This document shows positions 28,183-37,327 of a stretch of 64,000 nt of DNA, in pieces. The stretch is from Paracoccus sp. (in: a-proteobacteria). Its GTDB lineage: Bacteria; Pseudomonadota; Alphaproteobacteria; Rhodobacterales; Rhodobacteraceae. Where the stretch lies: contig NZ_JAUNTW010000006.1 in assembly GCF_030538495.1 (NCBI RefSeq), positions 158,108 to 222,107 of the forward strand, written 5' to 3'. Below the pieces are notes generated by a model, which searched no databases, was not told the DNA's origin, and was given only the letters and a program-made list of their open reading frames with translations. The translations under genes were made by a program, and so were the position numbers. Every line of letters begins with the position of its first letter. Positions within the stretch are counted from its first letter, which is position 1.

Positions 28183-29742
28183 TTACCGCCTGCGCCAGAA
28201 TTCCGGCGACATCAGCGCCAGCACCGCCAGCGTTTCGACCCGCCCGATGATCATGGCAGCCGCCAGCACCGCCTTGGTCATCACGGGCAGACCCGACCAG
28301 CCTTGCCACGGCGCCGATGCCATGCCCGCCGTGCCATCGGTTGCGGGGATCAGCGGGATCGTCCCGGCCAGAGGCCCGGTATTCGTCAGCACCGCAATCG
28401 ACAGCACGGTCGCGGTTTCAAATTCCAGCGGGTGAATGGACACGGCGGCAATCACCACGGCCAAGGTCAACGCAAACAGCATGAAAAAGATAAACGCCAG
28501 ATAGGCACCCGGCCCCGCCAGACGCCGCGCCATTTCGCCGCCGCCGCCCACGGAATTGGGATGGGTGACGCGCTCCAATTCCCGCGCCCCATGCCGCGAC
28601 AGGGCATAGACCCGCAGCAATTTCACGCCCCCCGCCGTGGTGGCCACGCCGCCCCCCATCATCGCCAGCCCCGCCAGCACCAGCCCCGGCGCGGTCAGTC
28701 CCGACCATGCGCGCATCCCCTGCCATTCGATTGAATTCCAGCCGGTCGTTGTCAGAAAACTGATGGCGTTGAACAGCCCGCCCCAAAACGCGCGCAGCGC
28801 CGACAGGATGGCGGTTCCGGTGCCGCCGTCAATCGCAGCCCAGAAATGGCGCAAAAACAGCGCGCACGCCGTCAGCAGCACCAGCCCCGCCGCCAGCCGC
28901 AATTCCGGGTCATCGCGCAGCCGTTCCGACGCGCGCAGCCGCACCGATCCCGGCCAGAACCGCCGCGACAGCGCCGGGATCAGGAACAGCGCGATCAACA
29001 CCTCGCCCACGATACCGCTGGTCACGGGGGCCATGGCGGGCGCAATCCCCGATGTGGACAGCGTCCCCATAGCGCGGCACAGCGCGACAAAGGACGTGTC
29101 CCCCGCCAGCGACAGCCCCACCCACAGCGCCAGCGTCAACCCGCCATAGACCGGCAGCACCATCACCACAGCGCGGCCCAGCCGGTGATTGGGCGGATGC
29201 GGGCGGCCCTGCGGTTCCAGATGCGGGCGGCGGGCGGCGGCATTGGGGCGCGGATCGGGGGTGTCCATGATCTCGAACCCGCCCAACCGCAGCGGTGCCA
29301 GAATCGCGACCGCCGCCGACAGAACGAACAGCCCGCCCAGCCAGCCGACCAAAGCGCGCCACAGATGCAGCGGCGGCGCGATCAGATCGGCAGAATACAG
29401 CGTCGCCCCGGTGGTCGTCAGCGATGACACCATTTCCCACCACGCATTGAACCAGCCCGTATCCGGCACAGACAGAACCCAAGGCAGCGCCAGAACCAGC
29501 GGCAGCGCGGCAAAGGTCACCACCACCGACAGCAGGCTGTCGCGCGTGCTGCGGTCGCCGCGCCCGGCAAAGGCCAGCCCCATCAGCACCGCGCCCACCA
29601 TGACCAGCCCCGCACTGGCCGAAAATATCCGCGCAAGCCCCGCGTCCCCCGTGATCTGCGCAAACACCGCCGGCACCAGCATCGCCACCCCCGACAGCCC
29701 CATCAAGATCACCAGCACCGGCAGGCGGATCAGCACGCGCAT
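28183..29742 (-). CDS. trkH: Trk-type potassium uptake protein TrkH
   Basis: A 519-residue membrane protein of the TrkH/KtrB family, the K+-conducting subunit of the Trk system. It has the repeated M1-P-M2 layout with four selectivity-loop glycines; examples are VSSLTTTGATLYSAD in the first loop, MGTLSTSGIAP in the second, FLTTTGWNSIEWQ in the third and VLTNTGPLAG in the fourth. Its start shares one base with the trkA stop. Transport is gated by the cytosolic TrkA ring encoded just upstream. Confidence 0.95.
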   Translation of the reverse strand: MRVLIRLPVLVILMGLSGVAMLVPAVFAQITGDAGLARIFSASAGLVMVGAVLMGLAFAGRGDRSTRDSLLSVVVTFAALPLVLALPWVLSVPDTGWFNAWWEMVSSLTTTGATLYSADLIAPPLHLWRALVGWLGGLFVLSAAVAILAPLRLGGFEIMDTPDPRPNAAARRPHLEPQGRPHPPNHRLGRAVVMVLPVYGGLTLALWVGLSLAGDTSFVALCRAMGTLSTSGIAPAMAPVTSGIVGEVLIALFLIPALSRRFWPGSVRLRASERLRDDPELRLAAGLVLLTACALFLRHFWAAIDGGTGTAILSALRAFWGGLFNAISFLTTTGWNSIEWQGMRAWSGLTAPGLVLAGLAMMGGGVATTAGGVKLLRVYALSRHGARELERVTHPNSVGGGGEMARRLAGPGAYLAFIFFMLFALTLAVVIAAVSIHPLEFETATVLSIAVLTNTGPLAGTIPLIPATDGTAGMASAPWQGWSGLPVMTKAVLAAAMIIGRVETLAVLALMSPEFWRRR

Positions 29743-31112
29743 CAGAAAAAGTCGATGCTGACTTGCAGCAGAGATTCAACCTCGGGGACATCGCCGGTCA
29801 GGGCAAAGATCAGGATCACATCGCCTTCATCCAGCCGCAGATCGGGCAGAGGCTTGACGATGCGGTCGCCCTTTTGCACAGCGCCGATCAGCGCGCCTTC
29901 GGGCAGGTCCAGATCACGGATCGCCCGCCCCGCCATGGATGAGGTGGACAACACCTGAGCCTCGATCATCTCGGCCTCGGCGTCACCGATGGAATAAATG
30001 TCGCGCACGCGCCCATGCCGGATATGGCGCAGGATCGACGACACGGTGGTCGCGCGCGGGTTGATATAGGCGTCAATGTCCAGAACATCCGTCATCGGAA
30101 CCAGCGCCGGATCGTTAATCAGCGCAATGGACAACCCCGCCCCCGCCTGTTTGGCCCGCACCGAAGCCAGCAGGTTCACCTTATCATCATCGGTCACGAC
30201 CAGAACGGCGTCGGCATCCGGCACGCCGGCCTCGGCCATCAGATCGGACGACAGCCCGTCGCCATGCAAAACGATGGTGCGCTCCAGCCGGTCGGCGGCG
30301 TATTCCGCGCGGGTCCGGTCGCGGTCAATCAGCTTGGCGCGGATGCGGCGGCGCTCCAATTCGCGCGCCACGGCCAGCCCGACATTGCCCGCCCCGATAA
30401 TCGCCACGCGGTCCAGTTTCGGCGGCGGCTTGCCGAAAATCTCTAACGTGCGCGGCACGTCATCGCTATGGGTGACGACATAGATCTGATCGCCCGCAAA
30501 CAGCTGATCGCCGGGTTCGGGCGCGAACAAATGCCCGTCACGCCGCACCCCCACCACAACCGCGCGGAGGCTGGAAAACAGATCGTTCAAATGCCGCAAG
30601 GGCGTGTTCAGCGCCGGACAATCGGGGTCCAAGGCGATCCCCAGCAACTGCACCTGCCCACGCAAAAACACTTCCACATCAAAGGTGGACGGCGCGGACA
30701 ACCGTTGCAGCGCAGCCTTGGCGATCTCTAATTCGGGGCTGATGACGACATCAATGGGCAGATGATCGGTGCGATACAGATCGGAATAAATCGCCTCCAG
30801 ATAAGACTGCGCCCGCAGCCGAGCAATCTTGCGCGGCACCTGAAACACGGAATGGGCCACCTGACAGGTGACCATGTTCACCTCGTCCGAATGGGTGGCG
30901 GCGATGATCAGATCAGCGTCCCGCGCCCCCGCCCGGTCCAGCACATCGGGATGGCTGGCAAAGCCCACAACCCCCTGCACATCTAACGCATCGGTGGCGC
31001 GGCGGATCAGATCGGGGTTGGTGTCAATCACCGTCACGTCATTGCGTTCGCCCGACAAATGCCGTGCGATCTGCCAACCGACCTGCCCCGCCCCGCATAT
31101 AATGATCTTCAT
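29742..31112 (-). CDS. trkA: Trk system potassium transporter TrkA
   Basis: A 456-residue cytosolic regulator with two RCK/KTN modules: Rossmann motif GAGQVGWQIARHL at the N-terminus and a second, GAGNVGLAVARELE, near residue 230, each followed by a TrkA-C domain. It binds NAD(H) or ATP to gate TrkH. The gene is coupled to trkH (1-base overlap). An 84-base gap to ntrX contains a copy of the dispersed repeat, so transcription from the ntr genes may or may not run through. Confidence 0.95.
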   Translation of the reverse strand: MKIIICGAGQVGWQIARHLSGERNDVTVIDTNPDLIRRATDALDVQGVVGFASHPDVLDRAGARDADLIIAATHSDEVNMVTCQVAHSVFQVPRKIARLRAQSYLEAIYSDLYRTDHLPIDVVISPELEIAKAALQRLSAPSTFDVEVFLRGQVQLLGIALDPDCPALNTPLRHLNDLFSSLRAVVVGVRRDGHLFAPEPGDQLFAGDQIYVVTHSDDVPRTLEIFGKPPPKLDRVAIIGAGNVGLAVARELERRRIRAKLIDRDRTRAEYAADRLERTIVLHGDGLSSDLMAEAGVPDADAVLVVTDDDKVNLLASVRAKQAGAGLSIALINDPALVPMTDVLDIDAYINPRATTVSSILRHIRHGRVRDIYSIGDAEAEMIEAQVLSTSSMAGRAIRDLDLPEGALIGAVQKGDRIVKPLPDLRLDEGDVILIFALTGDVPEVESLLQVSIDFF

Positions 31113-31135
31113 CCGCGCCTTTCAGAACCGCGCTT

Positions 31136-31171
31136 GCGGCTTCTTCTGTGCAAAAATACTCATCTTTTGGG
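31136..31171 (-). repeat. dispersed intergenic repeat, family A, copy 2
   Basis: The plus strand reads GCGGCTTCTTCTGTG, CAAAAATACTC, ATCTTTTGGGG. Bases 31140-31161 are identical, over 22 bases, to the reverse complement of 49379-49400. It lies in the ntrX-trkA gap. The preceding CCGC-GCTT-GCGG can fold as a small stem. Confidence 0.75.
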
Positions 31172-31196
31172 GCGACCGGGCGGGCCGGTGCAACGG

Positions 31197-32588
31197 CTAT
31201 TTTCCCATCACCAGATCGTCATCGCCCCGCATGCCCCCAACCACGCCCAGCGATTTTAACTTGCGATGCAGCGCGCTGCGTTCCATGCCGACGAATTGCG
31301 CGGTGCGGCTGATATTGCCGCCAAAGCGGTTGATCTGCGCCAGCAGATATTCGCGTTCGAACAATTCCCGCGCCTCGCGCAGCGCCATCGACGTGACCAG
31401 CGGCCCAAGGCTCAAACTGTCGGTGTTGTCCGGCGTCGCGCCTTGGGGCTCCAGTTCCGCCGGTTGGATCGGGCCGGTTTCTTCGGCCAGAATCAGCACG
31501 CGTTCGATGATGTTGCGCAATTGGCGGATGTTGCCGGGCCAGCGCATGGCCTGCAACGCGGCCACGGTTTCATCGGGCAGATCGCGCGGCGTCAGGCCCT
31601 GCGATTGCTGGCATTGGTCGATGAAATGCCGCGCCAAGAGCGCAATATCATCGCGCCGTTCGACAAGGGAAGGCACCGCGATCGGCACCACATTCAGCCG
31701 GTCATAGAGTTCCTGACGAAACCGCCCCGCCGCGATTTCGGTGGGCAGATCGCGGTTCGTCGATGACAGAACGCGCAGATCGACGCGCACGCGGTCCGAC
31801 CCTCCGGCGCGAACGAATTGCTGTTCAGTCAGCACGCGCAGGATTTTCGGCTGCGTTCCCAGCGGCATATCGCCCACTTCGTCGAAATAGATCACGCCGC
31901 CATGGGCCTGTTCCAACAGGCCCGGCTCAACGCCGCGTTCGGGGGTTTCGCGGCCAAACAGAACCTCTTCCATGCGTTCGGGTTCGATGCTGGCGCAGGG
32001 AACGGTGACAAAGGGCGCAGAGGCGCGCGGGCTGTTGGCGTGGACGTATCGGGCCGCTACCTCTTTGCCGACGCCGGGTTCGCCCGACAGCATCACCCGC
32101 CCGTTGGATTTCGCGACCTTATCCAGATTGTCGCGCAGCCGTTTGAACGCAACCGACTGGCCCAGCATATCAAGCGCGCGTTCACCGCCCCGGCGCAGCG
32201 TGCTGTTTTCACGGCGCAGGCGGCTGGTTTCCATGGCGCGGTTCACCACCACCATCAACTGGTCGATGTTGAACGGCTTTTCAATGAAATCATAGGCCCC
32301 CTGCCGGATCGCCGCGACCGCGATTTCGATATTGCCATGGCCGGATATAATAATCACCGGCACATCGGGATTGTTGCGTTTGACCTGTTTCAGAATGTCG
32401 ATGCCGTCCATCCGGCTGTCTTTCAGCCAGATATCCAGCACCATCAGCGCGGGTTCGCGGTCATTCAGCGCCGCGATCGCCTGATCGGAATTGGCGGCGG
32501 TGCGGGTGTCAAAGCCTTCGTCTTTCAGGATGTCAGCGATCAGGTCGCGAATATCCCGTTCGTCATCGACAATCAGAATGTCGGTCAT
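31197..32588 (-). CDS. ntrX: NtrX response regulator
   Basis: A 463-residue NtrC-type response regulator, the partner of NtrY, tied to nitrogen and redox sensing and, in alphaproteobacteria, to cell envelope control. The receiver has acidic residues VDDE (8-10), phospho-acceptor Asp52 (MVLDIWLKDS, where alphaproteobacterial NtrX has the WLKDSRMDGI sequence) and Lys104. The AAA+ domain keeps Walker A GEPGVGKE (169-176) and Walker B GVIYFDEVGD (231-240). The GAFTGA loop that contacts sigma-54 is absent: after LFG (210-212) the chain reads RETPERGVEPG. A Fis-type HTH closes the protein (NISRTAQFVGMERSALHRKL). It overlaps ntrY by 4 bases. Confidence 0.95.
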   Translation of the reverse strand: MTDILIVDDERDIRDLIADILKDEGFDTRTAANSDQAIAALNDREPALMVLDIWLKDSRMDGIDILKQVKRNNPDVPVIIISGHGNIEIAVAAIRQGAYDFIEKPFNIDQLMVVVNRAMETSRLRRENSTLRRGGERALDMLGQSVAFKRLRDNLDKVAKSNGRVMLSGEPGVGKEVAARYVHANSPRASAPFVTVPCASIEPERMEEVLFGRETPERGVEPGLLEQAHGGVIYFDEVGDMPLGTQPKILRVLTEQQFVRAGGSDRVRVDLRVLSSTNRDLPTEIAAGRFRQELYDRLNVVPIAVPSLVERRDDIALLARHFIDQCQQSQGLTPRDLPDETVAALQAMRWPGNIRQLRNIIERVLILAEETGPIQPAELEPQGATPDNTDSLSLGPLVTSMALREARELFEREYLLAQINRFGGNISRTAQFVGMERSALHRKLKSLGVVGGMRGDDDLVMGK

Positions 32589-34846
32589 TGGGTCGCCTCA
32601 TGATGTTCGTGTCTGTTTTTGGTTTTTGGGCCTCGGACGGGCTGCCGTTCGCGGGGCAGGCGTATTTCGGCCACGGCGCCGGGATGGTCCGGCGCATCGG
32701 TCAGGGACAGGCTGCCGCCATGTTCCTCGACGATCTTTTTGACGATGGGCAGGCCCAGACCGGTGCCGTGGGACTTCATCGTGACATAGGGGTCAAACAG
32801 CCGCGACCGATCCGCCGGCAGGCCGGTGCCGTTATCGGTGATGCGGATGGTGACGGCATCGGGCTGGGCGGTCATGGCCACGTCGATGCGGGGCGTCCAA
32901 TCGGCGGGGGCGGATGGGGCGTGTTCATCGACCGCCTCGCCCGCGTTTTTCAGCAGATTGGTAAACGCCTGACGCAGCATCCCCGCGTCGCAATCCACGA
33001 TGACCGGAGCGTCGGGGATGTCCACCACCTGCGCCCCATGCAGCGCATCGCGTTGCAGCAAGGTGACGTCGCGCAGCAGGGCGGCGATGTCCACCTGCGC
33101 GCGGTCGGGTTCGGGCATCCGGGCAAAGCGGCTGAATTCGTCCACGATCCGGCGCAAATCGCCGGTCTGGCGGATGATCACATCGACATATTGATCCAGT
33201 GCCGCGCGGTCATCATCGGGGACATGCTGACCGAATTTGCGGCGCAACCGTTCGGCGGACAGCTGAATCGGCGTCAGAGGGTTCTTAATTTCATGCGCCA
33301 CGCGGCGGGCCACGTCGCCCCATGCCGCCATCCGCTGCGCGCTGACCAGTTCGGTGACGTCATCGAATGCGACGACATACCCTTCCAGCCCGCCTTCGGC
33401 ACCGCGCCGCACGGCCATGCGCACCAGCAGGCTTTCGACGCGACCGTCGCGCATCAGGCGCACTTCGTCCTGAATGGTTTCGGCGACCGATGCCGACAGC
33501 CGGTCGAATAAGGGTTCAAATTCCGGCACCGCCTGCGACAACAGCGCGTCGATATCGCGCTGCGGGTCCAGCCCCAGCAACCGGCTGGCGGACCGGTTCA
33601 CAAAGTCAATCTCGCCCGCCGCGTCCAGCCCGATCACGCCCGAGGTGACGGACGACAGCACATTATCAAACAACCGCCGCTGATCGTCGCTGACGCGCCA
33701 GCTTTCAACCAGTTCCTGACGCTGCGCCTTCAGCTGGCGGGTCATGCGGTTAAACGACTGGCCCAAGGTTTGAATTTCATCGCCCGTTTGCGGTTCGGGG
33801 ATTTGCAGGTCCAGATTGCCGCGCCCGACCTGTTCGCTGGCGCGCGCCAGCAGACCGATGGGGCGCGACAACCGGCTGGCAAACCACAGCCCCAGCCAGA
33901 TGGCCGCCGCCACCAACAGCAGCGCAAAGCCCAGATACACCAGCGAAAATTCAAACAGCACCTGCCCCCGCGTCGCTTCAAGCTGGCGGTAATCGCCGAC
34001 CGTGGCGCGGGTGTCGTCCAGAAGGCCCAGCAGGCTGCCATCCACGTCGCGGGTGACATACAGATACCGGTCGGCCAGTGGCGCCAGCGACACAAGCGCG
34101 CGGAACTGGTCCTGTTCCCAATCCTCGATCAGCGCGACACCATCGGTTTGCGCCTGATCCAGATGGGCGCTGTCGGGCGCGGCATACCAGAACAGATAGC
34201 TGCGATCCCCCCGCGCGCGGATTTCGGCGGTGCCGCTGATGATATAGGCTTCGCGCAACCCGCGTTGAATCAGCCCCTGCCCCTGCACCAGCAACTGACG
34301 CAGCTCGGCATCCTCGATCAGGGGGTTTTGCCGCGCGGCTTGGGTCAGGACGGCGGCAAGGGCGGTCGCGTCCTCGGTCAGGTCGCGGCGGTGTTCGTCC
34401 TGATAGGCCTCGGCTGCGGCCTGGGCATTGGTGACGACCTGCTGCACACGGCTGGAAAACCAACCCTCCAGCCCGATATTGACCAAGACCCCCGCAAACA
34501 GCGCGACCAGCACCGTGGGAACCAAGGCCAGCCCCGCAAAGACCGTGACCAGCCGCCCATGCAGCCGTGACGCCCCCGCCGCCCGGTCGCGCCGCGTCAT
34601 CAGCCGCGCCATGCGGGCGACCACAAATCCCGTCAGAACAATCAGATAGGCCAGATCCAGCATCAGAACGATGCGCAGCGCGTCGCCCCGCGCGCCCTGA
34701 CTGAACAGGCCCAGCGCGGCCATGGTGGCCCCCGCCAGCAACGCGCCCGCAAGCGCAACGAACCACACCACCACGCCCCGCCATTCCCGCGGCAGGCGGA
34801 TGCGCGCCAATCTGTCCCAGCCCCACAGCTTTGCGGATACTGCCAT
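32585..34846 (-). CDS. ntrY: NtrY sensor histidine kinase
   Basis: A 753-residue membrane kinase that phosphorylates NtrX. The layout is: N-terminal helices (about four, up to residue 130), a long extracytoplasmic region, another helix near 310, a HAMP segment (SRPIGLLARASEQVG), a PAS domain (FDNVLSSVTSGVIGLDAAGEIDFVNRS in part), the HisKA motif with His518 (ARRVAHEIKNPLTPIQLS) and an HATPase domain with the N, G1 and G2 boxes (NLLKNAGEA, ITDNGTGLP, GTGLGLPIVKK). I start it at the ATG at 34846, which has AGGTGAGG just upstream, not at the earlier in-frame ATG. It lies 67 bases downstream of ntrC. Confidence 0.94.
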   Translation of the reverse strand: MAVSAKLWGWDRLARIRLPREWRGVVVWFVALAGALLAGATMAALGLFSQGARGDALRIVLMLDLAYLIVLTGFVVARMARLMTRRDRAAGASRLHGRLVTVFAGLALVPTVLVALFAGVLVNIGLEGWFSSRVQQVVTNAQAAAEAYQDEHRRDLTEDATALAAVLTQAARQNPLIEDAELRQLLVQGQGLIQRGLREAYIISGTAEIRARGDRSYLFWYAAPDSAHLDQAQTDGVALIEDWEQDQFRALVSLAPLADRYLYVTRDVDGSLLGLLDDTRATVGDYRQLEATRGQVLFEFSLVYLGFALLLVAAAIWLGLWFASRLSRPIGLLARASEQVGRGNLDLQIPEPQTGDEIQTLGQSFNRMTRQLKAQRQELVESWRVSDDQRRLFDNVLSSVTSGVIGLDAAGEIDFVNRSASRLLGLDPQRDIDALLSQAVPEFEPLFDRLSASVAETIQDEVRLMRDGRVESLLVRMAVRRGAEGGLEGYVVAFDDVTELVSAQRMAAWGDVARRVAHEIKNPLTPIQLSAERLRRKFGQHVPDDDRAALDQYVDVIIRQTGDLRRIVDEFSRFARMPEPDRAQVDIAALLRDVTLLQRDALHGAQVVDIPDAPVIVDCDAGMLRQAFTNLLKNAGEAVDEHAPSAPADWTPRIDVAMTAQPDAVTIRITDNGTGLPADRSRLFDPYVTMKSHGTGLGLPIVKKIVEEHGGSLSLTDAPDHPGAVAEIRLPRERQPVRGPKTKNRHEHHEATQ

Positions 34847-34913
34847 AACCTCACCTGCCGTCTGTCGCGGCCTTACAATGAACGTGGCTTTCACGCCGCG
34901 CCCTGTGGCCGTT

Positions 34914-36293
34914 TTACATCAGTTTGCGGCGGCGTGTCACCTCGATATTCAAATCAGTCAGCTTTTTGCGCAGCGTGTTGCGGTTGATGCCCAGCAAATC
35001 GGCGCATTTCAACTGGTTACCCCCCACGGCATCCAATGCGACCTGCACCAAGGGCCGTTCGATTTCGCGCAAAACCCGATCATACAATCCGGGCGGAGGC
35101 AGCGCGTCCCCATGCAGATCGAAATAGCGTTGCAGATGCGCCATGACGGAATCCGCCAGCAGCGCCCCGGCGGGCGGAGGCGGCGCGGATTGCGGCGCGT
35201 CGATGACCTGCTGACCTAACGCGTCGCGCATCTCGGTCACGCTGACCGCCGCCCCCGCCGCCGTCAGCGCCAGCCGCCGCATCAGGTTTTCCAATTCCCG
35301 GACATTGCCGGGGAACGGGTGCGCGCGCAGCAGCCCCGCCGCGTCATCGGACAGGCTGCGCGACGGCAAGCCCTGCCCCGCTGCGCGCGCCAGAAAATGC
35401 GCGGCCAGCGGCAGAATATCATCGACCCGCGCGCGCAGAGGCGGGACAGTGATCGTCACCCCCGCCAGCCGATAATACAGATCGGCGCGCAACGCGCCCC
35501 CTGCCACCTCTGCCGCCGGATCGGGGCCGGTCGTGGCCACAATGCGCGGGGCGTGGCTGCCGTCAGGGCCGGCGTCGGCGGATTCGATCATCGCAATCAG
35601 CTGCGCCTGCGCAGGCGCGGAAAACCCGGCGGGGTTTTCAATCAGGATCGTGCCGCCCTGTGCCGATGCGGCGGCGCGGGTGATGGCATCCTGCGCGCAG
35701 GCCGGGGTCAGCACGACCATGCCCCGCCCCTGACGATCCGACAAATCGTGGAATGACCGCGCAATCGTGGATCGCCCGACGCCGGGTTCGCCCGCAATCA
35801 GCACCGCCAGATCAGCGTTCAGCACCCGCGCCACGGTCCGAAACAGCGCCTGCATCGCCGGGGCGTGACCAATCAGCGGCAATCCCGGATCGGCGCGTTC
35901 GGGCGCGGCCTCGACCGCTGCACGCCTGCGCCGCCGCGACAGCGCCAGCCCCGATTTCGCCATCAGATCCGGCAGGTCAAAGGGCTTGGGCAGGTAATCA
36001 AATGCATCGGCCTCGGTCGCGCGAATGGCGGTGACGATGGTGTTCTGCGCGGAAATGACGATCACCGGCAGGTCGGGCCGCGCGCGGTGAATGGCCGGGA
36101 TCGCGTCCAGACCGTTGCCGTCGGGCATCATGACATCGGTAATGACCAGATCGCCGCGCCCTTCGTCCACCCATTTCGTCAGTTGCGCCAGACTGCCGGT
36201 GGCGTGAACGCGGCACCCCGCGCGGGTCAGCGCCTGCGTCAGAACCATGCGAATGGTGCGGTCGTCATCCGCAATCAGAACCGTGCCGTCCAT
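34914..36293 (-). CDS. ntrC: NtrC-type nitrogen regulation response regulator, atypical ATPase motifs
   Basis: A 459-residue regulator phosphorylated by NtrB and controlling nitrogen-assimilation genes. The receiver is standard: acidic triad at 9-11, phospho-acceptor Asp53 (DLVITDVMMPDG) and Lys103 (YLPKPFD). The central AAA+ domain is degenerate. Walker A reads GEPGVGRST (168-176) with Arg in place of Lys; the Walker B position reads GGTILIEN (213-220) instead of the usual LFLDE; the GAFTGA loop is missing. The ADLYYRLAGVTITVPPLRAR block and the Fis HTH (GGNQLKCADLLGINRNTLRKKL) are intact. R. capsulatus NtrC also lacks GAFTGA and activates the sigma-70 holoenzyme; the altered Walker motifs are a further step seen here. 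It lies 8 bases after ntrB. Confidence 0.93.
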   Translation of the reverse strand: MDGTVLIADDDRTIRMVLTQALTRAGCRVHATGSLAQLTKWVDEGRGDLVITDVMMPDGNGLDAIPAIHRARPDLPVIVISAQNTIVTAIRATEADAFDYLPKPFDLPDLMAKSGLALSRRRRRAAVEAAPERADPGLPLIGHAPAMQALFRTVARVLNADLAVLIAGEPGVGRSTIARSFHDLSDRQGRGMVVLTPACAQDAITRAAASAQGGTILIENPAGFSAPAQAQLIAMIESADAGPDGSHAPRIVATTGPDPAAEVAGGALRADLYYRLAGVTITVPPLRARVDDILPLAAHFLARAAGQGLPSRSLSDDAAGLLRAHPFPGNVRELENLMRRLALTAAGAAVSVTEMRDALGQQVIDAPQSAPPPPAGALLADSVMAHLQRYFDLHGDALPPPGLYDRVLREIERPLVQVALDAVGGNQLKCADLLGINRNTLRKKLTDLNIEVTRRRKLM

Positions 36294-36301
36294 CAGCCCC
36301 C

Positions 36302-37327
36302 CTATGCTTTGGCCAGAGAAATACGAAACACCGTCCGCCCCGGCTGGCTGTCCACGCGGATCAGGGCGTCGTGATCGGTGATGATTTTGCTGACCAAAGC
36401 CAGCCCCAGCCCGGTGCCGTTTTCGCGCCCCGACACAAAGGGGTCAAAGACCTGATCCGCAATCGCAGCCGGCAGGCCGGGGCCGTTATCGTCAATCTCG
36501 ATCTGCAACGGCACCGGGCCGGTCGCCATGCGTCGGGCATGGTCGTAAAAGGTGCGCAGGCGGATGGTGGTTGCCCCGGCCTCGGCCGCGTTTTTGACCA
36601 GGTTCAGGCAGACCTGCATCAACTGATCCGCGTCGGCCAAAGCAGGCGGCAAAGACGGGTCGTAATCCGTCACCATCCGAACGCCCTGCGCAAAGCCCGC
36701 CGTCGCATTGCGCCGCACCTGTTCCAACACGTCATGCACATTCACCGCCGCCCGTTGCGGGGGCCGCGTGTCGCCAAACCGTTCGACCTGATCCAGCAGC
36801 GCCACGATCCGGCGCGATTCGGCGACGATCATGTCGGCCATTTCGCGATCCTCGGGTCCGACATTCATCGCCATCAGCTGCGCCGCGCCGCGTATCCCGG
36901 CCAGCGGGTTTTTGATTTCATGGGCCAGCATCTCGGCCATGCCGATGGCGCTGCGGGCGGCGCGGGGGGCGGGGGCGGCGTGGTCGGCCTGCGGAACAAT
37001 GACGATCATCACCCGGTTTGGCGCATCGCCGGGGGCGGCGTGAACCGCGCCGATCCGCGCCTGATGCCCGCCCGCGCGGTCGCCGATGCCGAACCAAACC
37101 CCCGGCTGCACGACGCTATCCCCCTGCGCCAAGACCCGCGCCGCCAAGGGCGCCAGAGGCGGCACAATCCGCAACCGCGCCGCCAGATCGCCGCTGTCCA
37201 CCCCCCGCCCGATCAGCGCGTTGCGCGACAGGTTCAGCCAAATCTCGGCCGCGTCGTTCACATCGGCCACACAGCCCGCCCCGTCCAGCATCAGCGACGG
37301 CAGAGGCATCACCTGCCACGCGGTCAT
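36302..37327 (-). CDS. ntrB: NtrB (GlnL-type) sensor histidine kinase
   Basis: A 341-residue soluble kinase/phosphatase that relays PII-sensed nitrogen status to NtrC. It has no transmembrane segment, an N-terminal PAS-like domain (PLPSLMLDGAGCVADVNDAAE), His136 in MLAHEIKNPLAGIRGAAQL, and HATPase boxes NLVKNAAEAG, DDNGPGLP and GTGLGLALVSKI. It overlaps dusB by 4 bases and precedes ntrC, the order known in R. capsulatus as nifR3-ntrB-ntrC. Confidence 0.95.
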   Translation of the reverse strand: MTAWQVMPLPSLMLDGAGCVADVNDAAEIWLNLSRNALIGRGVDSGDLAARLRIVPPLAPLAARVLAQGDSVVQPGVWFGIGDRAGGHQARIGAVHAAPGDAPNRVMIVIVPQADHAAPAPRAARSAIGMAEMLAHEIKNPLAGIRGAAQLMAMNVGPEDREMADMIVAESRRIVALLDQVERFGDTRPPQRAAVNVHDVLEQVRRNATAGFAQGVRMVTDYDPSLPPALADADQLMQVCLNLVKNAAEAGATTIRLRTFYDHARRMATGPVPLQIEIDDNGPGLPAAIADQVFDPFVSGRENGTGLGLALVSKIITDHDALIRVDSQPGRTVFRISLAKA

